Shown: positions 13,715-22,559 of the stretch, in pieces
How the letters are laid out: the number at the start of each line of letters is the position of its first letter
Numbering within the stretch: position 1 is the first letter of the stretch
Virus record (IMG/VR): IMGVR_UViG_3300025930_000008
Coordinates: 43,023 to 107,022 of that record
DNA: 64,000 nucleotides
Direction: 5' to 3' (one strand)
Origin: a virus
Notes under the pieces: model-generated
The model's database searches: none
Seen by the model: the letters and a program-made list of their open reading frames with translations, nothing else
Told to the model about the DNA's origin: nothing
Program-made: the position numbers and the translations under genes

Positions 13715-13854
13715 AAAAGCACGATGTCGTGAGTCCTGAGGGCCACGACGCAATTGCGGACGAACTCCGTAAAACCGGCAAGACAAGCGTGTCGGAAATG
13801 ACCTCTGCTGAGAAAGAGCAGACTATCAAGCGTCTGGACAACGATGAGAGTTAG
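13687..13854 (+). CDS. 55-aa hypothetical protein
   Basis: Highly charged small protein (MAFRKYQKVEKHDVV, then a Glu/Lys-rich helix). It overlaps the primase end by 28 nt and the next small ORF by 11 nt. No family recognised. The composition is like neighbouring genes. Confidence 0.55.
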   Translation: MAFRKYQKVEKHDVVSPEGHDAIADELRKTGKTSVSEMTSAEKEQTIKRLDNDES

Positions 13855-13987
13855 AGCGCAAGCATCCCTTCTTGTCGTTGGAACATTTGCCACTGGACAA
13901 ACGGCGTTGCCACGACTTGAAGTGGCATCGAGTCTCCCGGTCGGCACCTTTGCCACCGGGCAAGCGGTCAACCTGACCGTTCTGTAG
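13844..13987 (+). CDS. 47-aa protein with repeated VGTFATGQ
   Basis: The octapeptide VGTFATGQ occurs twice, about 20 residues apart. The two DNA copies differ at five third-codon positions with no amino-acid change across the eight codons, which argues that this frame is translated and under selection. The repeat looks like part of a beta-rich structure. No family recognised. ATG overlaps the previous ORF. Confidence 0.6.
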   Translation: MRVRAQASLLVVGTFATGQTALPRLEVASSLPVGTFATGQAVNLTVL

Positions 13988-14047
13988 TCTTTAGACATAC
14001 GCAAAACACAAGCTGCCAAGCAGCTTTACAAGCACATGGAGAATTAC

Positions 14048-14968
14048 ATGCCCGAGTTTAGGCGTGGTATTGCAGGTATGCAGTCGAACAACGGTTCCGG
14101 GGGCAAGCAGTTCCCGGCCTTCTGCCCAGAAATCAGGTGGCAGAATGACCGTGAAGAGAAGTTCATCCTATTTCTCAACACGATTGATGACATTCCAACC
14201 GTCGAGCTTCACACATTCATCCCGGTTGGAACTACTAAGAGCGGCAAGACAAAGTACGACCAGTTTATCTCCCGTCGTGATCCGGCAATTGGAGAGTCTG
14301 CTGATGATTTGTCAGACCGTTTGGGTCGTAAAGCTGTGGCTAGGGCTTTAGCAGTCGCAGTTGAACTAGAGCCTAAGTACAAGATGGTCAACGGTAAGCG
14401 CCGTCCGACTGGCTTTGAGGTAAAGACTGAAACCTTTACCCGTAAGACCGAGGAAGGTGGCACTGAGGACGTTGAGGCTCCGCTCGTCGGCCTGGTAGTA
14501 CAGTCGCCGTACAATTTCTACGGCTGGCTTGGCTCATTCAGTGAGTCCACTGGAACCATTGAGGACACTCCGTTCCAGATCATCCGTCGTGGTAAGGATG
14601 CAAAGACCACGTACGATTTCATGCCGTTCCTTGACCAAGAGGTTGACTTTACTAATCTCATTAGTCTTGTAGGAAACGTTAGCTACCTCCGTGGTGAAGT
14701 AGATAAGCTTCCTTCTGACGACAAGGAAGCGGCTCTCCGTATTGGTGAAGTAATGCTAGAGAAGCGTCTATCAGAACTTACCGATAAGGACCGCTACACG
14801 GAATTGGTCACTCCTATTCAGGAGATTGAAGATCGGTTCGGTGGTAGCGGCGGTCAGACTAGGATTGAACCTAAGGCTGACGCACAGGCAATGGTCACCC
14901 CGACCAATGGTACGACTAACGGCTCAGATAAGTTTGAGCAGCTAAGAAAGATGCACGAAGGGGTCTAA
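14048..14968 (+). CDS. Candidate single-stranded DNA-binding protein
   Basis: 306 aa from ATG 14048, which has GGAG 6 nt upstream; an ATG at 14036 lacks a site. No clear signature is visible. The N-terminal third is aromatic and beta-rich (QFPAFCPEIRW, KFILFLN), the centre carries NFYGWLG, and the tail is Gly/Asn-rich with a charged end. Its place between primase and DNA polymerase and its size fit a gp32-type ssDNA-binding protein, but this is inference from context. Confidence 0.7.
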   Translation: MPEFRRGIAGMQSNNGSGGKQFPAFCPEIRWQNDREEKFILFLNTIDDIPTVELHTFIPVGTTKSGKTKYDQFISRRDPAIGESADDLSDRLGRKAVARALAVAVELEPKYKMVNGKRRPTGFEVKTETFTRKTEEGGTEDVEAPLVGLVVQSPYNFYGWLGSFSESTGTIEDTPFQIIRRGKDAKTTYDFMPFLDQEVDFTNLISLVGNVSYLRGEVDKLPSDDKEAALRIGEVMLEKRLSELTDKDRYTELVTPIQEIEDRFGGSGGQTRIEPKADAQAMVTPTNGTTNGSDKFEQLRKMHEGV

Positions 14969-15234
14969 TGTATACAGTTGACACTGAGTCTGTCGAGTAT
15001 GCCTTCGACCATCTGATGAATGTTGCTCAGATTCACGCTGACAACGATTCTATGGCAGAGATTGCCAGCGCCCTTAAGCTAGTACATCAGGGCCTTGGCA
15101 TGACTGAGGAAGCTACTGATGCGGTCTTTACGGGCATTGCGAAAATGTCTCCCGAACTAGACAAAGCATCGTGGATGGTACTTGGTGTCATCATCGGGTT
15201 AGCGGCAGCACAACATGGCGCTGAATCCGAGTAG
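14968..15234 (+). CDS. Hypothetical helical protein
   Basis: 88 aa, mostly helical and acidic with a hydrophobic C-terminal helix (ASWMVLGVIIGLAAA) that is too short and mixed to be a sure membrane segment. TAATG overlap with the preceding gene indicates translational coupling. No family recognised. Confidence 0.7.
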   Translation: MYTVDTESVEYAFDHLMNVAQIHADNDSMAEIASALKLVHQGLGMTEEATDAVFTGIAKMSPELDKASWMVLGVIIGLAAAQHGAESE

Positions 15235-15652
15235 TGGACTCTTAGTCTACACAGACGGCGCTTATAGCGCACGGGGACCAGGCGGTTGGAGTTGGGTAGC
15301 GGTAGATGCTTTTGGCGGGGAGCAATTCTCGTCAGGGCATATACCGCCCCCGACTACCAATAACCGTGCTGAACTTGTGGCTGTGTACGCAGCCCTTGAT
15401 GACTTACATGCCAAGTATGGGCCAATTGAATTAGAGATAGTAAGCGACAGTATCTATGTCGTCAAAGGTGCAACCTATCCAGAGCGTGCGCGCAACGTCA
15501 ATCGTGACCTATGGGATAGAGTTGACCGGGGCATAGAGAAACATGCTTACGTCCAATTCAGGCACATACCAGGCCATGTGGGAGTGAAGTACAACGAACT
15601 GGCAGATACCCTGGCAGTTGAAGCAAAGAGGAAATCAACCTATGTCTATTAG
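15215..15652 (+). CDS. rnhA: Ribonuclease HI
   Basis: 145 aa, a full RNase HI. The catalytic set is complete: D14 (VYTDG), E53 (NNRAEL), D78 (IVSDS) and D131 (NELAD), with H121 before it. Removes RNA primers and R-loops at the phage fork. Overlaps both neighbours. Confidence 0.95.
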   Translation: MALNPSSGLLVYTDGAYSARGPGGWSWVAVDAFGGEQFSSGHIPPPTTNNRAELVAVYAALDDLHAKYGPIELEIVSDSIYVVKGATYPERARNVNRDLWDRVDRGIEKHAYVQFRHIPGHVGVKYNELADTLAVEAKRKSTYVY

Positions 15653-15839
15653 TACGACTACAAAGAAGGAAGCAGTATACAATTACCTGCGTAAGAACCG
15701 CAGGTACATTCCCGGCCCCGAGATTGAGGCGGCTGGTGGTCTACGTAGGCTCCGTGAGCTACGTTCTGAGGGCAAGAATATTGTCTCTCGTAAGAACCCT
15801 AAGACTGGTGCCTGGGAGTACCGTCTACAGGGTAAGTAA
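15642..15839 (+). CDS. Small winged-helix-like protein
   Basis: 65 aa from ATG 15642, preceded by GAGGAAA. Pattern: helix (KKEAVYNYLRKN), GPEIEAAGGLRRLRELRSEG, then a two-strand wing (IVSRKNPKTGAWEYRL), as in small winged-helix DNA-binding proteins. Basic overall. TAATG overlap with the polymerase gene. Confidence 0.7.
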   Translation: MSISTTTKKEAVYNYLRKNRRYIPGPEIEAAGGLRRLRELRSEGKNIVSRKNPKTGAWEYRLQGK

Positions 15840-18800
15840 TGCAATTCGCTCCACTACACAATCACTCAGAATACTCCGCACTAGACGGGTTCTCTACCTG
15901 TGAGGAAATAGCGGAGCGATGCGTTGAATTGGGGTGTCCCTGCTGCGGTATCACAGATCACGGTACTGTGGCAGGGCACCTTGAATTCGCTAAGGCCCTA
16001 GCTAAGAGGGATATCAAGCCTATCTTTGGTACAGAATTGTACCACGGAGTCAAGCCCAAAGGTTACAAGGGCTGGACTCGGAACGAGCGTGACCAGGCGC
16101 ACCTAGTTGTGGGTGCCATGACGAATGAGGGCCTACGTAACCTATGGCGACTGAATGATATCGCCAGTCAGAACTTTCGATACGTAGGGAGGGTGACGTG
16201 GGATGATCTTGAGGGCTATTCAGACGGTCTTTTTTGCACTACAGCTTGCATCGCTAGTCTCGTATCTAGTGAGTTGCTTGCCGGACACTCGGAGTCTCTA
16301 AATAAGTACGTAGAGATATTCAAGGATAATCTCTACGTTGAGTTACACACCTATCCCAGCCCTGACCAAGAGCAGATCAACCTGGCTCTTTGTCAAATTG
16401 CAACGGAACGTGGACTCCCCGTAGTATACGCTAACGATGCCCACTTTGCCTATCCCGGGCAGTATGCGCAGCACGATGCTTATGTTGCCATGCAGACCGG
16501 GGAATCCATTGACACTCCGATCAATGACCGTAAGATGTGGCACCCCTTTGCGTTGTATATGATGGACGAAACGGAGATTCGCAACCATTTACATTACCTG
16601 CCTGACTCTGTAGTTGATGAGGCGTTGTCAAATACCGTCGCGCTCGGCAGCCGCTGTAATGTCAGCCTCCCATCTATCAAGCCACATCTCCCTATCTTCA
16701 TCCCCAAGCATTGCGAATTCGTCCCCGAACATCATCGTGAGGACAATGCGAGCAAGCTCTTTATCGACCTTGTTGAGAATGGCCTCAAGGATCGCTACGG
16801 AGAGGACGCCGGGGATGAGGTATGGCAGCGCGCGAATAAGGAAATGGAGGCTTTCTTTGCAGGAGGGCTTCATCACTATTTCTTACAAGCGTGGGACTTC
16901 TGTCAGTTCTGTGATGCAAATGGCATAGAACGGGGTCCGGGTCGTGGATCGGCGGCGGGAGCGCTTGTTTCTTACGCGCTTGGTATTACGGACGTTGACC
17001 CACTTCGTTACCAACTCTCTTTCGAGAGGTTTTGGAACGCTGGTCGAGCTAAAGGCTTCCCCGATATAGACAATGATTTCCCCGTTTATGAGCGTGAGAG
17101 GATTAAGGAGTACCTCACTCGTAGGTGGGGCGGCGACAACGTACGCAGCATAGGCACGGTGACCCGGCTGAAACCGAAAGCTGCCCTTGATAAGACTTAC
17201 AGGGTATTTGGCGTCGAGTTTCAAGAGAAAGAATCCATCAAAAAGATTGTCAACACTGTACCTGACCTCAACATTCTCGGTGCCGACTCGGTGGGCTGGA
17301 AAGATGACGGTGGCGGTAAGACGATCTACGTGTGGTCACATGTTGGTCGGCAGATAAAGCAGTACGTTGAGCAGCGTCCACCTGATCGTCAAACTGTCCT
17401 GTGGAAGTGGCTTGATTTCGTGGAGGCTGTGTGTTCCCGTGTTTCAGGATACGGCGTACATGCCTCAGGAGTCGTTGTGTCCGATGTGCCATTGAGTGAT
17501 GAGTTGCCTAGTTTCTGGTCAGCTACAGGTAACACTCAGGCGACGATGTTCCCGATGGCCGACGTGGATAAGCGCGGATTCATCAAGCAGGACATTCTTG
17601 GCCTGCGGAATCTAGACACTCTACAGGAGTGGAAGCGCCTCGTCAAGCTGAACCACGGCATTGATATCAAGTGGTCAGGATTAGAGGCTAAGCAGCACCC
17701 ACTTGAGATGTGGGAAATGCTGGACAAGGGACTCACCACGGGTGTGTTCCAAATTGAGACTAGTCCACCTGTGAGAAAGCTGACCATGGAATTCAAGCCA
17801 CGCTCAGTCGAGGACTTGTCAGTTATTGTGGCCTTGAACCGTCCCGGCCCACTACGTAGTGGTACGGGTGAAAGGTTCGTAGCCCGCCGTAATGGCCTAG
17901 AGCCGATCCAATACGACCACCCCTTTCTTGAGGATATCCTAGATGAAACTTATGGACTGTTTCTATATCAGGAGCAGGTCATCGCGCTGTTCAGTAAGCT
18001 AGGTCTATCTGAGTCTGATGCTGATGCGATCCGTAAGGTACTAGGCAAGAAGAATAATGAGGATTGGCAAGCGGTCAAGAATGGTGAAGGGGAGTGGCAA
18101 GATAAGGGCTTTTTCGATCTTGCTCGCCGTGTTATGGATGAGGGTTCTGCGCAGGTTATATGGAACCGCCTTGAGGAATTCGCTAAGTACAGCTTCAACA
18201 AGTCGCACTCCATCGCTTATGCAACGATTGCGTTTCGTACGCTCTATGCGAAGTATTACGCGCCAACAGAATTCATCATGGCATGTATACGAACCAATAA
18301 CGAAGATGCAGCTTTATACGTGGCTGAGGGACGACGCATCGGAGTGCCAGTATTGCCTCCGGATATTAGAAAATCCGGTGCTGAGGTTGGCGTTACCGAT
18401 GGAGCTATCTACTATGGACTCGCAAACGTTAAGGGTGTGGGCCTATCATCTGCACGGTATCTCTCCCAACTTGTCAAAACACATTCATGCTTTACGCCCG
18501 CCGACGTTGAAACGGCGTTAGAGGTAGAAGATGCGGCGTGGCGAAAGAGAAAAGAGGCTCATCAGGCTAATAATGTCACAGCCTTCCGCGAGCGCTCACC
18601 CCGTAGCCAGTGTCGATCCAATATCATTGAGGCCCTTGAGAGAGTTGGGGCCTTTGACAATTACAAAGAAAGAACTGTATCTCTGGCTGAACAGCAAGCC
18701 GCCGAGACTGAACTCTTGGGCATTGTTCTTAGCGACAACACTCAGGAAGCGCTAGATAGAAACTCCGATCTGGTAGAAGAATGTGACGATTACCAGGAGT

Positions 18801-19057
18801 TTATTGATTCTATCTCAGCGGGTGCGCGTGCTAAACTAGCAGGTATAGTTTCAAATATTCGTCCAACTCAAACGAAGGCGACTGGCTCTGACATGGCTAT
18901 CGTCACCATCGAAATGGGGCAGGACAACATTGAGTTCGCTGTATTCCCACGTCAATGGGAGTCCTACAAGTTTTTATGGAAGGAACGAACCGCTGGAATA
19001 TTCAACCTTAAGAAGTCGGACAGAGGAACCTTCTTTGAGGACGGAATCAAACTCTAA
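15839..19057 (+). CDS. dnaE: DNA polymerase III alpha subunit with PHP domain
   Basis: 1072 aa, C-family replicative polymerase. The N-terminal PHP domain has its metal ligands (H7, H9, TDHG near 40, YANDAH), so a PHP exonuclease or phosphoesterase activity may be retained. PGRGSAAGALVSYALG precedes the palm with PDIDNDF (about 404-411), and the third Asp lies later. Fingers, a helix-hairpin-helix region and an OB-fold-like C-terminus (GIVSNIRP) follow. No separate proofreading subunit is seen. TAATG-coupled start; the last 23 nt overlap a small ORF. Confidence 0.97.
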   Translation: MQFAPLHNHSEYSALDGFSTCEEIAERCVELGCPCCGITDHGTVAGHLEFAKALAKRDIKPIFGTELYHGVKPKGYKGWTRNERDQAHLVVGAMTNEGLRNLWRLNDIASQNFRYVGRVTWDDLEGYSDGLFCTTACIASLVSSELLAGHSESLNKYVEIFKDNLYVELHTYPSPDQEQINLALCQIATERGLPVVYANDAHFAYPGQYAQHDAYVAMQTGESIDTPINDRKMWHPFALYMMDETEIRNHLHYLPDSVVDEALSNTVALGSRCNVSLPSIKPHLPIFIPKHCEFVPEHHREDNASKLFIDLVENGLKDRYGEDAGDEVWQRANKEMEAFFAGGLHHYFLQAWDFCQFCDANGIERGPGRGSAAGALVSYALGITDVDPLRYQLSFERFWNAGRAKGFPDIDNDFPVYERERIKEYLTRRWGGDNVRSIGTVTRLKPKAALDKTYRVFGVEFQEKESIKKIVNTVPDLNILGADSVGWKDDGGGKTIYVWSHVGRQIKQYVEQRPPDRQTVLWKWLDFVEAVCSRVSGYGVHASGVVVSDVPLSDELPSFWSATGNTQATMFPMADVDKRGFIKQDILGLRNLDTLQEWKRLVKLNHGIDIKWSGLEAKQHPLEMWEMLDKGLTTGVFQIETSPPVRKLTMEFKPRSVEDLSVIVALNRPGPLRSGTGERFVARRNGLEPIQYDHPFLEDILDETYGLFLYQEQVIALFSKLGLSESDADAIRKVLGKKNNEDWQAVKNGEGEWQDKGFFDLARRVMDEGSAQVIWNRLEEFAKYSFNKSHSIAYATIAFRTLYAKYYAPTEFIMACIRTNNEDAALYVAEGRRIGVPVLPPDIRKSGAEVGVTDGAIYYGLANVKGVGLSSARYLSQLVKTHSCFTPADVETALEVEDAAWRKRKEAHQANNVTAFRERSPRSQCRSNIIEALERVGAFDNYKERTVSLAEQQAAETELLGIVLSDNTQEALDRNSDLVEECDDYQEFIDSISAGARAKLAGIVSNIRPTQTKATGSDMAIVTIEMGQDNIEFAVFPRQWESYKFLWKERTAGIFNLKKSDRGTFFEDGIKL

Positions 19058-19220
19058 GCTGCATCGAGCAGTCCGAGCGCAACAGAAGGCCAAGCTACAA
19101 ACTTACATGGCCTTGATGGAACAACGTCTACCTATCCCCGCTGACTTAAGAAGGGACGTAGAAGAGAAAATACCTGTAACCAGAAAGTATCTAAGAGATT
19201 GGCTAACGTATACGACATAG
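19035..19220 (+). CDS. 61-aa basic protein between dnaE and recA
   Basis: A TTG at 19035 with GAGGAA 6-7 nt upstream gives 61 aa; an ATG at 19107 would give 37 aa. The protein is basic and helical (RAVRAQQKAKLQTYM...RKYLRDWL). It overlaps dnaE and the RecA-like gene. No family recognised. Confidence 0.5.
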   Translation: MRTESNSKLHRAVRAQQKAKLQTYMALMEQRLPIPADLRRDVEEKIPVTRKYLRDWLTYTT

Positions 19221-20245
19221 CAAAGAAATACGAGAAGAAATATGGGCATCAAGCTAGCGCTGGTGGCAGGTTCAATCGAGTTATTGACGTTACTAGCACG
19301 GGGATATTATCGCTGGACTACGCACTTGGTACCGGAGGCTGGGAAGAGGGGACTATCAACGAAGTATTTGGTCCTCCTGATATTGGCAAGTCGTCTATCA
19401 TCGGCTTTAACGCGATTATAGAACAGCAAAAGAAGGGCCGTATCTGTGCAATCGTAGCACTAGAGCCTGGGTTTGATCCTAAGTGGGCTGAAAAGAATGG
19501 AGTAGACCTTGACAAAGTTATCATCGGGTGGCCGGACAATGGTGAAGATGCGTTCAACATGGCGTACGACTTTGTTCTCGATGAGAATATTGGGTTTGTT
19601 CTCTTTGATTCTATTGGTGCGGTGCTTCGACCTTCTGAGGCAGGCGATAAGGGAAAGCCCTCTCAAGGTGGGCAAAGCGCTCTTATTACGTGGGGAGTCA
19701 AAAGGCTTCAAATGCCAGCCTGGAAGCGAAAGAAAACCGTAATCCTACTGAATCAGGTCAGGGACGATATGAACGCTCGCATCCCTGGTCTAGTGGATTC
19801 GCCCGGAGGCCACGCGCTCAAACATACCTGTGAAGTACGCATCCAATTGCGGCCTGGTAGCGATCAGTATAAGGTCCGCGTTGGTAGTGGTGACGACGCT
19901 CACGATGTTACTGTAGGTAGGTCAATTATCGCCATCGTCAAGCGTACTAAGAGGGCAGAGGGCACGAATGCCCGCGCTGTCTTTGACTTCTACTCTATGG
20001 AAACCGAGCATCTACCGTTCGGCGTAGACAAAGAGTGGGACATTATCAATACCGCCAAGCGTGCTGGTGTATTCTCCGGTACCGGTTGGCTTTACCATCA
20101 ATCATTCCCAGATGGCAAGCTACATGGCAAGGACGCTGTAGCTCAGTTCCTAAAGGACAATCCACTAATCGTGGAGGGAATCAAAAACGAAGTTATAGCT
20201 CAAGTGAGAAAAAATGAACGGCAAGCAGCTAGCGAAGATACATGA
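19199..20245 (+). CDS. RecA-like recombinase
   Basis: 348 aa, about the length of bacterial RecA. Walker A GPPDIGKSS (58-66), Walker B-like FVLFDSIGAV, then ILLNQVRDD and a glycine-rich loop (DSPGGHALK) matching the DNA-binding L2 region. Promotes strand exchange in phage recombination and replication restart. Starts with TTG at 19199, as no ATG lies near the conserved N-terminus. Overlaps neighbours on both sides. Confidence 0.93.
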   Translation: MANVYDIAKKYEKKYGHQASAGGRFNRVIDVTSTGILSLDYALGTGGWEEGTINEVFGPPDIGKSSIIGFNAIIEQQKKGRICAIVALEPGFDPKWAEKNGVDLDKVIIGWPDNGEDAFNMAYDFVLDENIGFVLFDSIGAVLRPSEAGDKGKPSQGGQSALITWGVKRLQMPAWKRKKTVILLNQVRDDMNARIPGLVDSPGGHALKHTCEVRIQLRPGSDQYKVRVGSGDDAHDVTVGRSIIAIVKRTKRAEGTNARAVFDFYSMETEHLPFGVDKEWDIINTAKRAGVFSGTGWLYHQSFPDGKLHGKDAVAQFLKDNPLIVEGIKNEVIAQVRKNERQAASEDT

Positions 20246-20549
20246 GGAATGGGTAGCTAAACAATATGATGGAAGGCGCTCTCGTACCTCGGGAGCGTCC
20301 CCTGTAGATAAAGGCGATGTGTCCACCGGCACTCACTTGTATGAGTGCAAACTCCGTGGTGCCCCTGGTGGACCATCTATGCGCACGACACAGATGCGTT
20401 GGATGGAAAAGGTCGCTGATGAGGCATGGGCCGAGGGTAAGCAACCCGCTCTATGCTTACGCTATTATTGTCCTGAGTCAATTTTAGCCAACCATGAAGG
20501 CTGGGTTGACTTCACCCTCCGACTAACGAGGGATGATAGTGGCAATTAG
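20214..20549 (+). CDS. Small PD-(D/E)XK-like nuclease, resolvase candidate
   Basis: 111 aa. SRTSGASPVDKGDV followed by LYECK places Asp and E-x-K at the spacing of a PD-(D/E)XK active site. Size and position beside recA and ruvC fit a small Holliday-junction or Vsr-like endonuclease. The core is recognised by pattern only, so specificity is open. Confidence 0.65.
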   Translation: MNGKQLAKIHEEWVAKQYDGRRSRTSGASPVDKGDVSTGTHLYECKLRGAPGGPSMRTTQMRWMEKVADEAWAEGKQPALCLRYYCPESILANHEGWVDFTLRLTRDDSGN

Positions 20550-21261
20550 GCTCAAGAAAGATACCTTTGTCCGCAACCTTGTCAAGAATCACAAACTAGC
20601 CGGACACATCGACAAATCAATTGGTGAGGGCGAGTTCAATTGGCATGCAGAATTCAAGGTCAAGCAAGGCGATGACGGATTTCATCCTAGTAGTGACTGC
20701 ACTCCAAGCGTATTTAATCTATTTCGTAGTCGGACAACGGATAGTAAGGGCATCTCTACGGGGCTAAGCAAAGCCTTTCAAGTTGGACACTTCTGGCACG
20801 CTTACATTCAATGGATTGTCGTAGAAAGATTAGGCTATGCGTCATGGGATGAAATCGAAGTCCGAGGCCAACGTCGCTGGGCGGATGGCCCTTATGGTTG
20901 GGCTACTGGTAGTGCTGATATCGCCCCTTGTCATATACCTAGTGCTGGGGATTATCTCATTGATATAAAAACCATGAGAGCGCCTGACTTCAAGCAACAG
21001 GGCTTGCCTTCGTGGTGTGCGGAGAAATACGAATGCCAGGTCAATATCTATATGGACTGGTTTGACTTAGATGAAGCGATCATTCTTTGTGTCTGCAAAG
21101 ACTCCCCTCATGAGTTTAAGGAATTCCGCTTTGAACGAAACCCTGAGCTTGTTGAGGCCATATATAGTAAGTGGCGACTTGCCGGTGACTGTATACAAAC
21201 TGGAACCGTACCGGACGAAACTTACACGATCCCGCTGCCAACGGTGGGTCCAAGGTTGTAA
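20533..21261 (+). CDS. RecB/Cas4-like PD-(D/E)XK exonuclease
   Basis: About 242 aa. FWHAYIQ near the start supplies the upstream His of RecB-family nucleases. TGSADI and YLIDIKT give the G-x-x-D and D-x-K of the active site, and YECQVNIYMDW matches motif QxxxY. A C-terminal cysteine pair (CVC) might hold a cluster, but a full Cas4 set is not evident. Probably DNA end processing for recombination. A GTG at 20539 has better Shine-Dalgarno spacing than the ATG at 20533. Confidence 0.8.
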   Translation: MIVAIRLKKDTFVRNLVKNHKLAGHIDKSIGEGEFNWHAEFKVKQGDDGFHPSSDCTPSVFNLFRSRTTDSKGISTGLSKAFQVGHFWHAYIQWIVVERLGYASWDEIEVRGQRRWADGPYGWATGSADIAPCHIPSAGDYLIDIKTMRAPDFKQQGLPSWCAEKYECQVNIYMDWFDLDEAIILCVCKDSPHEFKEFRFERNPELVEAIYSKWRLAGDCIQTGTVPDETYTIPLPTVGPRL

Positions 21262-21267
21262 CTGGTA

Positions 21268-21393
21268 ATGTTTAGACAGAAGTGGACAGAAGCCGAGATA
21301 CGGCAGATAGCCCGCGAGGAAGCGTACAAACTCCTAAAGGATTATGATAAGCGGTTAGGAGCAGCCTTCCGTGGGGATCAGAAAAAGAAATAA
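21268..21393 (+). CDS. 41-aa basic helical protein
   Basis: MFRQKWTEAEIRQIAREEA and a Lys-rich end form a single charged helix. It fits exactly in the gap after the nuclease gene. No family recognised. Confidence 0.55.
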   Translation: MFRQKWTEAEIRQIAREEAYKLLKDYDKRLGAAFRGDQKKK

Positions 21394-21419
21394 CCGTAGT
21401 GCGTGTTACACTGAAATGA

Positions 21420-21578
21420 ATGCGAATTGTACGAATTCCTTCGTCTAAAGGTGGATGGCCTTCGCCTACTGAACGTGTCTACAATGTAGACATAGGACCT
21501 TTGGGGCTGACAATCAGTCGTAAAGGAGTCATGTGGATAACCAAACATGCGGGTCCTGGCTTTCGACCCTGGCGCTAA
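21420..21578 (+). CDS. 52-aa hypothetical protein
   Basis: MRIVRIPSSKGGWPSP, then VYNVDIGPLGLTISRKG, a beta-rich pattern. No Shine-Dalgarno; TTACACT upstream could be a -10 of a near-leaderless message. Overlaps the RuvC-like gene by 32 nt. Unknown function. Confidence 0.5.
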   Translation: MRIVRIPSSKGGWPSPTERVYNVDIGPLGLTISRKGVMWITKHAGPGFRPWR

Positions 21579-22041
21579 GCGCATGGGTTATGCCATTCTT
21601 GAGAATGGCCCCGTCTATATAGATTCAGGTATAGAAACATGCATACGGTTCCCTAACGAGCCGTATCAGGAGTACCGGGCGCGTCTTATTGACCAGTGGG
21701 TCGGACGCGCCTTTACTATGTGTAAGCAGTACCACCCTGATTTGGTTGCTTATGAAACTCTTCCAGTCAGGGGGTTTCGAGATATGTCGCAGGCGTTGTT
21801 AGCTGCTACGGCCATCACGACGGTCCACGCTGTAGCAATTTACCAACATCTACAAGTGTCAACCTATGCTGCTAACTCTGTAAAAGCCCGGATAGCGGGA
21901 AGTAATAAGGCAACCAAAGTTGGGGTACGGAAGGGCGTCCAACTCTTTCTACCGGAACTTGACGTTCCTGGCTGGCCTCAATACCCCGACGAATCAGACG
22001 CGGTTGCAATAGGTCTAACCGCATTGGGGTATAAACTATAA
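21547..22041 (+). CDS. ruvC: RuvC-like Holliday-junction resolvase
   Basis: 164 aa, typical RuvC length. RNase-H fold acidic residues D7 (AFDPGAKRMGYA), E70 (VAYE), D148 and D151 (PDESDAVAIG). Cuts four-way junctions made during phage recombination and prepares branched DNA for packaging. Located after recA and the nucleases. Confidence 0.9.
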   Translation: MRVLAFDPGAKRMGYAILENGPVYIDSGIETCIRFPNEPYQEYRARLIDQWVGRAFTMCKQYHPDLVAYETLPVRGFRDMSQALLAATAITTVHAVAIYQHLQVSTYAANSVKARIAGSNKATKVGVRKGVQLFLPELDVPGWPQYPDESDAVAIGLTALGYKL

Positions 22042-22043
22042 AC

Positions 22044-22559
22044 ATGGCACAAGCCAAAGGCAAGCTAACGGAAGAAATTCCCAAGCACCGAATTCTCCGA
22101 GAGGTCTACAGACACTACTTGGAGTTTAGACAATACGTTTCGGACACCGGAAACCACGTCATCGAACATGGGTATTTCTTATACGATGACGAAGGTAACA
22201 TAAAGGATAAGGTCACGATCAAGATTTCCTTCTGGGACTTGTTCAACGGCCTCAAGGATTTGTCTCCACGTAAGCGTGAGGCGGTCTGGTTCAATGTTAT
22301 CCTAGATCAGAAGCAGCGTGATGTTGCCAAGAAAATGGAAATCACGACTGTCTCAGTAGGACAGTATGTAGAGCAAGCAATGTTACAGTTAAGCGAACAC
22401 TACTTCGCTGACGAGTCAAGTGAGGGTACAAGTGAAGTCGAGGTATTACCAGTCGTCGGGGACAGTGAAAGTCCACCGGAGTTACAACCGACTAAGAAGC
22501 AAGCAAAGGTACATAGAAAAACAAATCGGGGGAGACAGAAGGAAAACTGTGTGGCGTAA
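22044..22559 (+). CDS. Sigma-70 region 4-like DNA-binding protein
   Basis: 171 aa. Residues about 73-118 (LSPRKREAVWFNVILDQKQRDVAKKMEITTVSVGQYVEQAM) give the helix-turn-helix of sigma region 4, with the usual start LxxRxREA. Region 2 is absent, so it is not a complete sigma factor. The C-terminus is acidic then basic and disordered. It may direct host RNA polymerase to phage promoters or act as a co-activator. Confidence 0.75.
   Translation: MAQAKGKLTEEIPKHRILREVYRHYLEFRQYVSDTGNHVIEHGYFLYDDEGNIKDKVTIKISFWDLFNGLKDLSPRKREAVWFNVILDQKQRDVAKKMEITTVSVGQYVEQAMLQLSEHYFADESSEGTSEVEVLPVVGDSESPPELQPTKKQAKVHRKTNRGRQKENCVA

Noticed and set aside
13678-14019. 113-aa minus-strand ORF
   Set aside because: Antisense to the repeat-containing 47-aa ORF and the primase end; the synonymous repeat pattern supports the plus strand.
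18057-18521. 154-aa ORF inside dnaE
   Set aside because: Shadow frame of the polymerase gene, whose motifs are clear.
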